In this document: in pieces, positions 1 through 8,312 of the stretch
How the letters are laid out: every line of letters starts with the position of its first letter
How positions within the stretch are numbered: position 1 is the stretch's first letter
Assembly: GCA_964568045.1 (NCBI GenBank)
Contig: CAZMOL010000014.1
Span: 1-24,739, forward strand
Reading direction: 5' to 3'
DNA length: 24,739 nt
From: CAZDDA01 sp964568045
Lineage (GTDB): Bacteria; Bipolaricaulota; Bipolaricaulia; UBA7950; UBA9294
Notes under the pieces: model-generated
What the model was told of the DNA's origin: nothing
The model's input: only the letters and a program-made list of their open reading frames with translations
Database searches by the model: none
Program-made: the position numbers and the translations under genes

Positions 1-1
1 C

Positions 2-193
2 GCATTTGCTGAGAAAGACACGCAGGGCTTCGTCCGACAGGCGCAGAAGGATCAAGTCCATCACCTACAGCTTGTGGAAGCCTTGGAAGCCGGCGATGGA
101 AAGCAGTCACGGGAGATTCTCGTTGACCATGTTACAGAGGGGATGGAGGCACTCGAGCGGCGTGTGAAGCCGCCGGATCAAACTGGAGAGTAA
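2..193 (+). CDS. GntR-family transcriptional regulator, FCD domain, C-terminal fragment
   Basis: The frame is open from base 2 to the TAA at 191-193 and gives the last 63 residues of a protein cut by the window edge. The visible part contains 'LVEALEAGDG' followed by an amphipathic helix with 'EILVDHVTEGMEALERR'. This is the typical final helix pair of the FCD ligand-binding domain of GntR regulators, where a conserved His faces the metal/ligand pocket. FCD regulators usually sense an organic acid or amino-acid-like ligand and control the adjacent catabolic operon. The gene sits 110 bases upstream of a same-strand peptide-type ABC operon, so it is a likely local regulator. The DNA-binding half is outside the window, so the family call rests on the C-terminus only. 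Confidence 0.72.
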   Translation, partial: AFAEKDTQGFVRQAQKDQVHHLQLVEALEAGDGKQSREILVDHVTEGMEALERRVKPPDQTGE

Positions 194-303
194 GGTAAAT
201 GCCTCTTGCTAGACAAACTCGCATTGAAGGAGGTGATAAGACAAGGATTGGTCGTGCGGTAGCAAAGCGGCGAATGTAGAGACAACAAGGAGGTGCAGCA
301 ACT
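194..303 (+). promoter_or_regulatory. Leader region of the transporter operon with two Shine-Dalgarno sequences
   Basis: This 110-base spacer lies between the regulator and the binding-protein gene. It holds two strong anti-16S complements. AAGGAGGTGAT at 227-237 is followed by no usable ORF (only a 4-codon TTG frame at 248). AAGGAGGTG at 287-295 lies 8 bases before the ATG at 304 and is clearly the working ribosome binding site. An imperfect TTG-N5-CAA dyad near 206-216 could be a GntR-type operator, but this is weak. No good -35/-10 pair was seen. Confidence 0.4.
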
Positions 304-1869
304 ATGAAGCTTACCAAATGGACTATCTTGGCAGTGGTCGTGTTCGGTTTAGCAGTCATCGGCACAACAGCTGTCGCTCGCAACGTTTTCACAATGAGTC
401 ACACACAGGAGTTCGGGACAATCGATCCAGCTCGCGGTACGGACTACACCGAGTCCTATGCGATGCTGAATCTCTACGACGCCTTGGTGTTCCCGGCCTC
501 AACGGGTGAAATCGAGCCCAAATTGGCCCAGAGCTGGACAATCAGTTCCGACGGACTGGCGTATACGTTCAACCTAAGAAAGGGTGTGAAGTTCCACGAT
601 GGTACGGAAGTGACCGCCGAGGACGTCAAATACTCGCTCGACCGGATGTTGGCCCTCAAAGACGGCTATTCGTTCCTGTGGGCGGGCCTCGTTGCTGGAG
701 CGACGGTTGATGATCCCTACACGGTCACCTTCAAACTGAACAAGGTCTATGCCCCGTTCCTCGCCACGGTCCCGTGGCTGTTCGTCGTGAATAAGGACGC
801 GATCGTCGCTCACGAAGAGGGTGGCGATTGGGGCACGCACTGGCTGGAGGTCGCCACCGATGAAGACGCCGGGTCCGGTCCCTACATGCTCAAGGCGTGG
901 GATCGCGGCCGCGAGATCGTCTTTGAGCGCTTCCTCGACTACTGGGAAGGATGGCCGCAAGGGGACAAGCACATCGATGAGGCCCACAGCATCTTCTTGC
1001 AGGAGACCGCTACGTGCAAGACGATGCTGCGCCGCGGCGAGCTGACGATGGTCGAACATTGGAGAACCTACGAGGATTACGTGGAAATGGATGCCATTCC
1101 CGGCGTTACGGCACTCAACTTCCTGTCTCCCGAAGAGCTGTGCTACAAGATCAACATCCAGCAGCCGCCAACCGATGACGTCCACATTCGCAGGGCGTTG
1201 GCCTGGGCCTTCGACTACGAGTCCATACTCAACCTGGTGGAACCGGGATCCGGGGCCGCAAGAGGTCCGATCCCTCCTGGAATTCCCGGTCACAACCCCA
1301 GGGTGTTCCAATACTACCAGGACTTGGACAAGGCCAGAGAGGAACTGAAGCTCAGTAAGTACTACCCGGACATTCCGGCCATTGTCGTCGTGACTCCACA
1401 GGGGCTTGAGGCCCGCCGCAGGGTCGCGGTCCAGTTCAAGGAGACGATGGCAACACTGGACGTGAACGTCGAGATCCAAGTGGAGCCGTGGGGACGGATG
1501 ACCGACCTGGCAACCACAGCGGAGACCACCCCGAACATCATGATCATCTCGGTCTCCTCAAACTACCCCGATCCTGATACTTACTTTGCCTTCATGTACT
1601 TGTCCGAGGCGGCGGGTACATGGGGCTCGTGTGAGTGGCTGCTCGATCCGGAGGTAGACCGGCTAATCGAGATGGAGCGGACGACGCTCGATCCAGAAGA
1701 GCGAGCGCACATCATGAACGTCCTTCAGCACGTGATCGTAGAGCGCTGCCCCGATATCTTCGTCAACGTTCTGGCGTTGCGTGTTGCCGTCCAAGAGAAT
1801 CTTAAGGGGTTCACCTACCGGCCGGTGATGAGTTTCTACTACTACTTCCACGACTGGTGGTTCGAGTAG
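304..1869 (+). CDS. ABC transporter substrate-binding protein, family 5 (peptide/DppA-OppA type)
   Basis: The 521-residue product is the extracytoplasmic binding protein of the importer encoded by the next four genes. Residues 1-25 form a signal peptide (two early Lys, hydrophobic core about 7-20, AVA cleavage site). No lipobox Cys is present, so the protein is probably free in the periplasm. The mature part has the SBP_bac_5 hallmarks: 'GTIDPARGTD' near the start, 'LAQSWTISSDGLAYTFNLRKG', then 'FHDGTEVTAEDVKYSLDR', and further on 'IRRALAWAFDY'. Length is normal for the family (about 500-550). The start is fixed by AAGGAGGTG 8 bases upstream. Family 5 proteins bind di- and oligopeptides, nickel, opines, sugars and other solutes, so substrate cannot be read from the sequence. 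The downstream racemase and hydrolase genes favour a small peptide, amino-acid derivative or cyclic amide. Confidence 0.92.
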   Translation: MKLTKWTILAVVVFGLAVIGTTAVARNVFTMSHTQEFGTIDPARGTDYTESYAMLNLYDALVFPASTGEIEPKLAQSWTISSDGLAYTFNLRKGVKFHDGTEVTAEDVKYSLDRMLALKDGYSFLWAGLVAGATVDDPYTVTFKLNKVYAPFLATVPWLFVVNKDAIVAHEEGGDWGTHWLEVATDEDAGSGPYMLKAWDRGREIVFERFLDYWEGWPQGDKHIDEAHSIFLQETATCKTMLRRGELTMVEHWRTYEDYVEMDAIPGVTALNFLSPEELCYKINIQQPPTDDVHIRRALAWAFDYESILNLVEPGSGAARGPIPPGIPGHNPRVFQYYQDLDKAREELKLSKYYPDIPAIVVVTPQGLEARRRVAVQFKETMATLDVNVEIQVEPWGRMTDLATTAETTPNIMIISVSSNYPDPDTYFAFMYLSEAAGTWGSCEWLLDPEVDRLIEMERTTLDPEERAHIMNVLQHVIVERCPDIFVNVLALRVAVQENLKGFTYRPVMSFYYYFHDWWFE

Positions 1870-1895
1870 TAGACGGCTCACAGGGCAGAAACCGC

Positions 1896-1924
1896 GAGGG
1901 AGGGGAGTTTTGCTTCCCTCCCTC
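1896..1924 (+). terminator. Intercistronic hairpin after the binding-protein gene
   Basis: Bases 1896-1907 pair with 1913-1924 to form a 12-bp stem with one G-T wobble and a TTTTG loop. No U-run follows (the next bases are TTATG), so it is unlikely to be a full rho-independent terminator. It sits exactly between the binding-protein gene and the first permease. At that position many ABC operons carry a partial terminator or mRNA-stabilising stem that makes the binding protein more abundant than the membrane parts. Its 3' arm ends two bases before the ATG at 1927, which argues for translation starting at 1954. Confidence 0.6.
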
Positions 1925-1953
1925 TTATGCACTACAATCAACAGAGGCTGAAC

Positions 1954-2979
1954 ATGCGGTTTTCTTATTTTCTGCTTCGCCGACTGCTTTACACCATCCT
2001 AGTTTTGTTCGGGCTGTCGATTCTGATTTTCATCATCGCGCGGACGCTTCCCGGCGATCCGGCGCGGTTGGCGCTGGGTCCGTTTGCTGCCAAAGAACAG
2101 ATCGAGAACCTGCGCCGCACCATGGGGATGGACAAGCCGTTGCCTCTCCAGTACTGGACCTACATTACCGGGATATTCCGAGGGGATTTCGGTCTCTCGT
2201 TTCAAACCCGCCGAAACGTCGCGCTGGACATTGCCCACTACCTTCCAGCCACGGTAGAACTGGTGCTGATGTCGATCGTGTGGGTGCTGATCCTGGGAGT
2301 CCCTCTGGGAGTGTTCGCGGCGCGCTACAAAGATCGCTGGCCGGACAATCTGGTGCGGGTGATCGCGTTTGTTGGTGTGGCCGTTCCACCGTTTGTCGTC
2401 GGTCTGATCTTGCAGCTCATCTTTTCCTATCTGTTGGGCGTCATACCGACCACGGGGCGACTGGGGCTGATGACCTCTCCTCCCGTTCGTCACACGGGTC
2501 TACTGATTCTCGACAGCTTGATAGACGGGAATTTCAGCGCGCTTGGCGACGCATTGTTGCACATAATCCTTCCTTCATTTGCCATCGCCATGACGGGAAT
2601 CGGGCAGATCGCTCGATTGACGAGGGGGAGCATGAGCGATGTAGCGAGCCAGGATTACATCGAGGCATCGCGCGGATTTGGCATCCCCAATCGAATTGTC
2701 GCGTTCAAATACATGTTGAAGCCCGCGTTCATTCCTCCCCTGACCATTTTGGGACTGACCTTCGCATCGGAACTGAGCAACGCGTTTCTTGTGGAGACCG
2801 TCTTTGCGTGGCCCGGTATGGCCAAGTACGGTATTCGCGCCATCCTGAGGAAGGATTTCAACGCCGTGATGGGCGTTGTCCTCATCATTGGTCTTGCTTT
2901 TGTCGTCGTGAACCTAATCGTTGACATCTTGGCCGGGTATGTCGATCCGCGTATCCGGAAACGTCAGGAGGAAGAATGA
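1954..2979 (+). CDS. dppB: ABC transporter permease, DppB type
   Basis: Integral inner-membrane subunit of about 341 residues that forms the translocation channel with the next gene's product. It begins MRFSYFLLRRLL, the standard DppB/OppB start with one N-terminal membrane helix, followed by a periplasmic loop containing 'LPGDPARLALG' and five further hydrophobic segments. The cytoplasmic EAA coupling loop is visible as 'EASRGFGIPNRI'. The frame also opens at ATG 1927, but that codon abuts the preceding hairpin. The ATG at 1954 has AGAGG about 7 bases upstream and matches the family start. The stop overlaps the next start (ATGA at 2976-2979). Substrate is not readable; the symbol denotes family membership only. 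Confidence 0.88.
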   Translation: MRFSYFLLRRLLYTILVLFGLSILIFIIARTLPGDPARLALGPFAAKEQIENLRRTMGMDKPLPLQYWTYITGIFRGDFGLSFQTRRNVALDIAHYLPATVELVLMSIVWVLILGVPLGVFAARYKDRWPDNLVRVIAFVGVAVPPFVVGLILQLIFSYLLGVIPTTGRLGLMTSPPVRHTGLLILDSLIDGNFSALGDALLHIILPSFAIAMTGIGQIARLTRGSMSDVASQDYIEASRGFGIPNRIVAFKYMLKPAFIPPLTILGLTFASELSNAFLVETVFAWPGMAKYGIRAILRKDFNAVMGVVLIIGLAFVVVNLIVDILAGYVDPRIRKRQEEE

Positions 2980-3884
2980 TGTCGTCCAACCAACGAGTAG
3001 CCCCTGCACCTGAAGAGACGCGCTGGGCGGCGTTAAAGGATCGTCTGGGCCGGGGATGGTACAAGTTCAGCCGCAACCGCATCTCTCTTGTTGGTGGGGC
3101 GATGGTTCTTCTGTTCGTGTTCCTGGCGAGTTTTGCCCACTACGTGACGCCGTATCCTCACCATGCCGGAGCCTATACGGATTTTGTTAACGCTTTCAAC
3201 CCTCCGAGCAAGGCCCATTGGTTTGGGACGGACTCGCTGGGTGCCGATGTGCTCACGCGGATCATCTTCGGTTCTCAGATTTCGTTCATGTTGGCCGGGG
3301 TTGTTCTGGGCATCAGCGTGCCGTTCGGGGTGTTCCTCGGCCTTCTTTCCGGGTACATCGGAGGAAAGACTGAGACGGTGATCATGCGCATTACCGACAT
3401 TTTTCTGGCTCTACCGGCTCTTGTCATGGCTTTGGCCATCTGCGCCGCGTTCACTCCGAGTATCGACAAAGCAATGCTCGCGGTCGCTTCCATCTGGTGG
3501 ACGTGGCACTGCCGCTTGGTGAACGGGATCACACGCTCTATCAAGACCGAAGAATATATTCAAGCGAGCCGAGTGCTGGGCGCCAGTCACCTGCGGATCA
3601 TCTTCAAGGACATCCTCCCCAATTGCGCCACGCCGATCATCGTTAAGATCACCCTGGATGCCGGGTTCGTAATCCTGGTCGGGGCGGGCCTAAGTTTCCT
3701 GGGGTTGGGAGCCCAGCCTCCTGCGGAGGACCTGGGTACGATGATCTCTATCGGATCCAAGTACCTGCCGGAGAGATGGTGGATGACCGTCTTCCCAAGC
3801 CTGGCAATCTTCCTCATTATCTTGGGTTTTAATCTGTTGGGCGATGGATTGCGAGACGCGTTGGCGGTGGAAGAAGGGGTGTAG
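2976..3884 (+). CDS. dppC: ABC transporter permease, DppC type
   Basis: Second inner-membrane permease, 302 residues, normal for DppC/OppC. A cytoplasmic N-terminus of about 35 residues leads to a first helix (about 38-58). A region with 'HWFGTDSLGADVLTRIIFG' follows, which is the highly conserved DppC signature before the permease core. The EAA loop reads 'QASRVLGASHLRIIFKDILP' and the C-terminus has 'FLGLGAQPPAEDLG', also diagnostic. It starts by a 4-base overlap with the upstream stop, with AGGAGG just before it. A second ATG at 2979 is an equally possible start. Confidence 0.9.
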   Translation: MMSSNQRVAPAPEETRWAALKDRLGRGWYKFSRNRISLVGGAMVLLFVFLASFAHYVTPYPHHAGAYTDFVNAFNPPSKAHWFGTDSLGADVLTRIIFGSQISFMLAGVVLGISVPFGVFLGLLSGYIGGKTETVIMRITDIFLALPALVMALAICAAFTPSIDKAMLAVASIWWTWHCRLVNGITRSIKTEEYIQASRVLGASHLRIIFKDILPNCATPIIVKITLDAGFVILVGAGLSFLGLGAQPPAEDLGTMISIGSKYLPERWWMTVFPSLAIFLIILGFNLLGDGLRDALAVEEGV

Positions 3885-3887
3885 TAG

Positions 3888-4895
3888 ATGGTGGAAGGAA
3901 AAGCCATATTGGATATCCGGGACCTCTATGTGTGGTTCCGGGTCTACGAGGGGCTCTCGAAGGTGCTGGACGGGGTGAGCCTGCACGTTCAGGAGGGAGA
4001 GCGTGTGGGACTAGTGGGAGAGACAGGATGTGGGAAAACTGTAGCGATGAAAGCAGCGATGGGTATCCTGAAATCACCTCCCGCCCAATTCCCTCAGGGT
4101 GAAGTGTTGCTAGCTGGTCACGATGTGCTAAGGATGACCCCTTCGGAGATCCTCAAAATGAAGGGCAGAACAATCTCGATGATCTTCCAGGATCCGCTGA
4201 GCTCTCTCAACCCTGTGTTCACTGTGGGGCAGCAGATGTTCGACGTGATCCGCTACGGTCGGCACCGGGCCTCTGACGACGGTCGGCTGACGAAGGCGAA
4301 GCTGAGGAGAATCGCAGTAGAAGAGCTGACGTCCGTGCGGCTGCCAGACCCTGAGCGCATTCTAAAGCTCTATCCCCTCGAGCTCTCCGGGGGAATGCGG
4401 CAGCGAGCGTTGATTGCAATGGCCCTTGTCAACAGGCCGAGGCTGTTGGTAGCAGACGAGCCGGGAACCGCCTTGGATGTTACCATTCAGGCCCAAATAC
4501 TCTCTCTGTTGAAGGCCTTGGTGAACGAAGCGAGAATTGCGGTTCTGCTGATCACCCACGATTTGGGGGTCGTTCGCGAGACGGCGGAGAGGGTTTATAT
4601 CATGTATGCGGGACAGATCGCTGGCGAGGGGTCCGCCGCTGAGATCTTTGATGACCCAAAGCACCCATATACGAAGGGGTTGTTATCCTCTGTGCCTCGC
4701 CTAACTGGCGAGGTCCTGGCTGAGGGAATACCCGGCACTGTCCCCGACTATACCGAAGCGCCGTCTGGGTGCCGGTTCCATCCCAGATGCGCTCATGTAA
4801 TGGATAAGTGTGTGAAGCAGAAACCGCCTGTGGTGGAATTGTCAGCAAAACGACACGTAGCCTGCTACTTGTACTCGGGAGGCGGGAATGAGTGA
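3888..4895 (+). CDS. dppD: ABC transporter ATP-binding protein, DppD type
   Basis: Cytoplasmic ATPase of 335 residues energising the importer. Visible motifs are Walker A GETGCGKT (44-51), Q-loop Q101, ABC signature LSGGM (166-170), Walker B LLVADEP (186-192) and H-loop His224. In the D-loop region it has EPGTALD where EPTTALD is usual. The C-terminal oligopeptide-transporter extension holds HPYTKGLL and then Cys295, Cys301, Cys308 and Cys326 in the C-x5-C-x6-C-x17-C pattern. In some DppD/DppF-type proteins this pattern has been reported to bind an iron-sulphur cluster. The gene follows dppC by 3 bases and overlaps the next by 8. Confidence 0.91.
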   Translation: MVEGKAILDIRDLYVWFRVYEGLSKVLDGVSLHVQEGERVGLVGETGCGKTVAMKAAMGILKSPPAQFPQGEVLLAGHDVLRMTPSEILKMKGRTISMIFQDPLSSLNPVFTVGQQMFDVIRYGRHRASDDGRLTKAKLRRIAVEELTSVRLPDPERILKLYPLELSGGMRQRALIAMALVNRPRLLVADEPGTALDVTIQAQILSLLKALVNEARIAVLLITHDLGVVRETAERVYIMYAGQIAGEGSAAEIFDDPKHPYTKGLLSSVPRLTGEVLAEGIPGTVPDYTEAPSGCRFHPRCAHVMDKCVKQKPPVVELSAKRHVACYLYSGGGNE

Positions 4896-5898
4896 GCCCA
4901 TTCTGCAGGTAGAGAATTTGGTGAAGTACTTTCCCGTCCATTCGGGGCTCCTTCACAAGGTAGTCGGCCAAGTTAAGGCGGTAGACGACGTCTCTTTCGA
5001 CGTTCAAGAGGGCGAGATCTTTGGGCTAGTTGGCGAGTCGGGGTCGGGAAAATCAACGGTGGCAAAGACCATCGTGCAACTCTACGGGCTGACGGGTGGA
5101 ACGGTCTGCTTTAAAGGAAAGAACATGTCAGCCATGACAAAAGAGACGGCCAAGTGGTTCCGGCGCAAAGTCCAAATGGTTTTTCAAGATCCCAAGTCCT
5201 CGCTGAATCCTCGACGCAGCATCGTAAGTATTCTGGAGGACCCACTTATTATATACGGAATAGGCAAATCGAGGATGGAACGTGAGAAGATCATCCGCGC
5301 GTTGCTGGAGCAGGTAGAGATGTCCAGCCGATACATGTACAAGTATCCATCAGCACTCAGTGGGGGACAAAGACAGCGGATTGCTATTGCTCGAGCCTTG
5401 GCGGTGAATCCTTCGTTCTTGGCGTTGGATGAACCGACATCAGCATTGGACGTATCCGTTCAGGCGAAACTGATCAATCTTTTCCTAAAACTAAAACAAG
5501 AATTGGCTCTATCCTATCTCTTCATTACGCACAATCTGAGCCTTGTTCGGACGATTGCTGCTAGGGCGGCGGTAATGTACCTCGGCAAGATCTATGAGCT
5601 AGGCCCCACCGAGTTGCTTTTTCATCATCCGCTCCACCCTTATACCAAGACTTTGATTGCGGCAGCTCCGGTAGTAACCAAAGAGGAGGAACGCGTCAAG
5701 CCGCAGGAGATGAGCAAGGAAGGCGAGATCCCAAGCCCGGTGAACCCACCGAGCGGTTGTGCTTTCCATCCAAGGTGTGCGATAGCTGGATCTAGGTGCT
5801 CTGAGGAATTGCCCTCGCCGGTGGAAGCAGAACCGGGGCACTTCGTCTGGTGCCATAACGGAATGGGTGTTTCGTACGCGGCGGATAGCCGGTCGTAG
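4888..5898 (+). CDS. dppF: ABC transporter ATP-binding protein, DppF type
   Basis: Second ATPase of the importer, 336 residues; it should pair with the DppD-type subunit as a heterodimer. Motifs are Walker A GESGSGKS (49-56), Q100, signature LSGGQ (157-161), Walker B FLALDEP (177-183) and H-loop His215. The 'YFPVHSGLLHKVVGQVKAVD' stretch near the N-terminus is typical of DppF/OppF. The C-terminal extension again has four cysteines (291, 297, 304, 322) around 'FHPRC'. The start overlaps the preceding stop (ATGAGTGA). It closes the transporter block; 44 bases separate it from the first enzyme gene. Confidence 0.91.
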   Translation: MSEPILQVENLVKYFPVHSGLLHKVVGQVKAVDDVSFDVQEGEIFGLVGESGSGKSTVAKTIVQLYGLTGGTVCFKGKNMSAMTKETAKWFRRKVQMVFQDPKSSLNPRRSIVSILEDPLIIYGIGKSRMEREKIIRALLEQVEMSSRYMYKYPSALSGGQRQRIAIARALAVNPSFLALDEPTSALDVSVQAKLINLFLKLKQELALSYLFITHNLSLVRTIAARAAVMYLGKIYELGPTELLFHHPLHPYTKTLIAAAPVVTKEEERVKPQEMSKEGEIPSPVNPPSGCAFHPRCAIAGSRCSEELPSPVEAEPGHFVWCHNGMGVSYAADSRS

Positions 5899-5942
5899 AA
5901 AGCGAGCGTGGCACAGAAAATACTCTAGTAAGGAGGCAATAG

Positions 5943-7073
5943 ATGACAACCATCAAGACTGACCAGGAAATCCTGGATTTCGTTCGTGGATGTACATTCA
6001 TGGGAACGGGGGGAGGCGGCGATCCCCAGGTTGGAGTTGCCTGGTTGAAAGCGGCTCGCGACGAGGGCATTGAAATTGCGTGGGTCGCTCACACGGAGAT
6101 TCCGGACGAAGCGTGGACGGTTTGCCCCTTCCTCATGGGCTCAATCGCACCATTGACCGAGCAGGCCAAAAAGCGGATGCAGCATTTGGGGCTGACAAAG
6201 GAGGCCTACAAGAGCATTCAAGCGGAATCAGTACGCTTGTTGGAGCAGCATATGAACGTGCAGATCGGGGCGATCGTGGCAATCGAATTGGGCGGATCCA
6301 ACACACCCGGAGCGGTCGTTGCCGCAGCGAGACTCGGCATCCCGGCTGTGGACGGCGACTACACCGGCCGAGCGATCCCCGAAATTCCTCAGACCACTCC
6401 CTATTTGAACGACCTGCCGCTCTGGCCCATCTCCAGCGTGGATAGCTACGGCAACCTGTGCGTGATCAAGGAGAGCGTCGGCTACGAAATGGCTGAACGA
6501 ATCGGCAAGTTCCTCGCAGCCGCTTCGTTTGGCCTGGCGGCTCAAGCAGGGTTCCTGTTCAAGGGAAGTGACATGAAGCGGGTGGTCATTCCAGGGACTT
6601 TGTCGAACTGCTTGAAGATCGGACGTACCATTCGGGAATCGAGGGACGCTGGGGGCGATCCGGTCAAGGAGATCGTGAGCGAGCTCAACGGGTGGCTTCT
6701 CTTTGAAGGGGAGGTCTCCAAGAAGGAATGGGAAGACAAGGAGGGGTATTACTGGGGAACCCACACGGTCAGCGGCCAAGAGACGTTCAGCGGCTCGGAA
6801 TTTAAGATTTGGTTCAAGAACGAGAATCACGTCTCCTGGCTGAACGGGAAACCCTACGTGACCAGCCCCGACATGCTGATCGTGGTGGACCGTGAAACCG
6901 GAGAGCCCTACGCCAACTCGGCGATTGCAGAAGGTCAGCATGTTGCCGTAATCGGGCTGCCTGCAATCGACCAATTCCGTTCGCCAAAGGGGATCGACAT
7001 CCTCGGCCCGAAGCATTTCGGGTTCGACATCGAGTACACGCCCATCGAGCAGTTGGTGGGCCAGGGCAATTGA
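5943..7073 (+). CDS. DUF917 family protein (S-methyl-thiohydantoin desulfurase-like)
   Basis: 376 residues, matching the family length. Residues 21-28 are the glycine-rich GTGGGGDP motif. Residues 136-147 are VDGDYTGRAIPE, the second DUF917 signature, preceded by a 'NTPGAVVAAARLGIPAVD' segment. The C-terminal half is a beta-rich domain ('VSGQETFSGSEFKIWFKNEN'). From memory, Pfam has renamed DUF917 after a thiohydantoin desulfurase activity. Members commonly sit beside hydantoinase, hydantoin racemase and peptide-transporter genes. The start is set by AAGGAGG at about 5931-5937. The racemase-family gene 1.2 kb downstream supports a role with a cyclic amide or amino-acid derivative, but the reaction here is inferred, not shown. 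Confidence 0.8.
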   Translation: MTTIKTDQEILDFVRGCTFMGTGGGGDPQVGVAWLKAARDEGIEIAWVAHTEIPDEAWTVCPFLMGSIAPLTEQAKKRMQHLGLTKEAYKSIQAESVRLLEQHMNVQIGAIVAIELGGSNTPGAVVAAARLGIPAVDGDYTGRAIPEIPQTTPYLNDLPLWPISSVDSYGNLCVIKESVGYEMAERIGKFLAAASFGLAAQAGFLFKGSDMKRVVIPGTLSNCLKIGRTIRESRDAGGDPVKEIVSELNGWLLFEGEVSKKEWEDKEGYYWGTHTVSGQETFSGSEFKIWFKNENHVSWLNGKPYVTSPDMLIVVDRETGEPYANSAIAEGQHVAVIGLPAIDQFRSPKGIDILGPKHFGFDIEYTPIEQLVGQGN

Positions 7074-7115
7074 AGAGAATCGTTCGAAGAGTCCAGTCAA
7101 GAAGGAGGATACGTC

Positions 7116-8159
7116 ATGCCAACACAGTACGCTCTGGAACTGGGGAAGGCCGGATACATTGTCGCTCACGACATGTGCCGGATCAAAAAAGGGGAATCCG
7201 TTCTCATCACGGTGGACTCCGCCATGCATTTCCAACCGGCTGAGGAGGTCGCAAAGGCTGCCGAAGCCGCCGGCGGAAAGGTCATGGTGGCGTGGCACTC
7301 CACGCCACTTGGGTACGGAAAAGTCGCCGATCCGCAACTTCCAGAATCGCTCAAAGCGGCGATCCCGGCAGCGGACGTGTGGATCGAGTTCAACAATCAG
7401 TGGCTTCTGTATTCGACACCGTGGATCGAAGCGATGTCGAACGGCCGAACACGGTATCTTTTCCTCGGGGGGTTGGATCCGGATCGCGTGGTGCGCTGTA
7501 TCGCCCGCTTGGACATGGATGTGCAAGAGAAGTTCCAGAACAAGGTGGTCGAACTCACGCACAAAGCATCCAAGATGAGGGTCACTACGCCGGCCGGAAC
7601 GGACATAGCCTTTGAGAATGTCGCCGAGCGGCCCATTACCAATGAACTTCGGGCGGACGTACCGGGACCTCACTTCCTGGTCGGACAAATCGGGTGGGCA
7701 CCACGCGAGGAGACGATCAACGGGACGATTGTGTTCGACGGCTCGTTCTCCGGAGGCGGTGAGGCCGATCTCGGGATTCTCACCGAGCCAATCCACCTGA
7801 CAGTGGAGAAGGGACGGATCGTTGATATCAAGGGAGGAGAACAGGCCAAGAAGATGGACAATTGGCTGAAAAAACTGGGTGACCCTGGCATGTACAACCT
7901 CGCACACATTTGCTACGGCTTCAACCCAGGGGCCATCCTCACCGGGCTGTGCACCGAAGATGAGCGGGTATGGGGATCGACAGAATGGGGTAATGGCTAT
8001 CAGGGCCCGATGTTTGAGGGAAATCTGCCCGAGGCGGTCTCTCACGCTGACGGGATCTGTCTGAATTCCACGGTCTCGGTGGACGATGCTCTGTTGTTAG
8101 AAGACGGAAAGGTGGTCCATCCGGAACTGGTAGACATCGCAAAGGCGATGGGTAAGTGA
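7116..8159 (+). CDS. NicX/peptidase-M29-like metalloenzyme, paralogue 1
   Basis: 347 residues, first of three homologous genes in this locus. The fold is that of the M29 aminopeptidase/NicX (2,5-dihydroxypyridine 5,6-dioxygenase) superfamily. The N-terminal half is Rossmann-like ('GESVLITVDSAM'). Then come TTPAGTD (157-163), WAPREET with Glu198/Glu199 followed by NGTIVFDGS, HICYGFNPGA with His264, and SHADG with His310 and Asp312. The His plus His-x-Asp pattern lies at the positions of the NicX iron triad (His265, His318, Asp320, from memory). The M29 'GEVAL' glutamate is not seen, so a mononuclear NicX-like site is more likely than a two-metal peptidase. The 347-residue length also fits NicX better than M29 (about 370-410). 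It has a strong AAGGAGG ribosome binding site. The substrate is unknown. Confidence 0.72.
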   Translation: MPTQYALELGKAGYIVAHDMCRIKKGESVLITVDSAMHFQPAEEVAKAAEAAGGKVMVAWHSTPLGYGKVADPQLPESLKAAIPAADVWIEFNNQWLLYSTPWIEAMSNGRTRYLFLGGLDPDRVVRCIARLDMDVQEKFQNKVVELTHKASKMRVTTPAGTDIAFENVAERPITNELRADVPGPHFLVGQIGWAPREETINGTIVFDGSFSGGGEADLGILTEPIHLTVEKGRIVDIKGGEQAKKMDNWLKKLGDPGMYNLAHICYGFNPGAILTGLCTEDERVWGSTEWGNGYQGPMFEGNLPEAVSHADGICLNSTVSVDDALLLEDGKVVHPELVDIAKAMGK

Positions 8160-8167
8160 ATGAACTC

Positions 8168-8191
8168 GGGGCGATGCGAGTTGTGCGCCCC
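8168..8191 (+). terminator. Possible weak terminator/attenuator hairpin
   Basis: GGGGCG (8168-8173) pairs with CGCCCC (8186-8191) across a 12-base loop, nine bases after the stop of paralogue 1. It is followed by TTCTATT, a poor T-tract. It could reduce read-through into the racemase gene, but a six-pair stem with a long loop is weak evidence. Confidence 0.3.
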
Positions 8192-8213
8192 TTCTATTGA
8201 CGATGGAGTACTC

Positions 8214-8312
8214 ATGGTAAACCGGATGGATCCTCGTAAGCGGAAAATCCGGAGAGCCAATCTCCTTGGCCAGTCTTTGCTCGATCGCGGGGAGGAGGAA
8301 AAGAAACGGTGA
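8214..8312 (+). CDS. Possible 32-codon small ORF upstream of and overlapping the racemase gene
   Basis: ATG at 8214 opens a frame of 32 codons ending in TGA at 8310-8312, overlapping the GTG start of the racemase by 4 bases. GGAG lies about 6 bases before its ATG. The peptide is very charged (many Lys/Arg, then a Glu run before a Lys-Lys-Arg end), with no recognised family. The overlap geometry matches the other coupled junctions in this operon, so it may be a translated leader that couples racemase synthesis. A chance ORF is equally possible. Confidence 0.3.
   Translation: MVNRMDPRKRKIRRANLLGQSLLDRGEEEKKR

Noticed and set aside
574..1479. 301-codon minus frame inside the binding-protein gene
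   Set aside because: Antisense shadow of a clear family-5 binding protein, with no motif of its own.
1857..2924. 355-codon + frame across the first permease gene
   Set aside because: Ser/Arg-rich composition, no hydrophobic pattern or motif; the overlapping frame encodes a clear DppB-type permease.
6228..8045. 605-codon open frame on the minus strand spanning the DUF917 and first NicX-like genes
   Set aside because: It is antisense to two well-supported genes, has no family motifs, is rich in His/Arg/Asp/Gly as expected of a complement of GC-rich coding sequence, and lacks a ribosome site.
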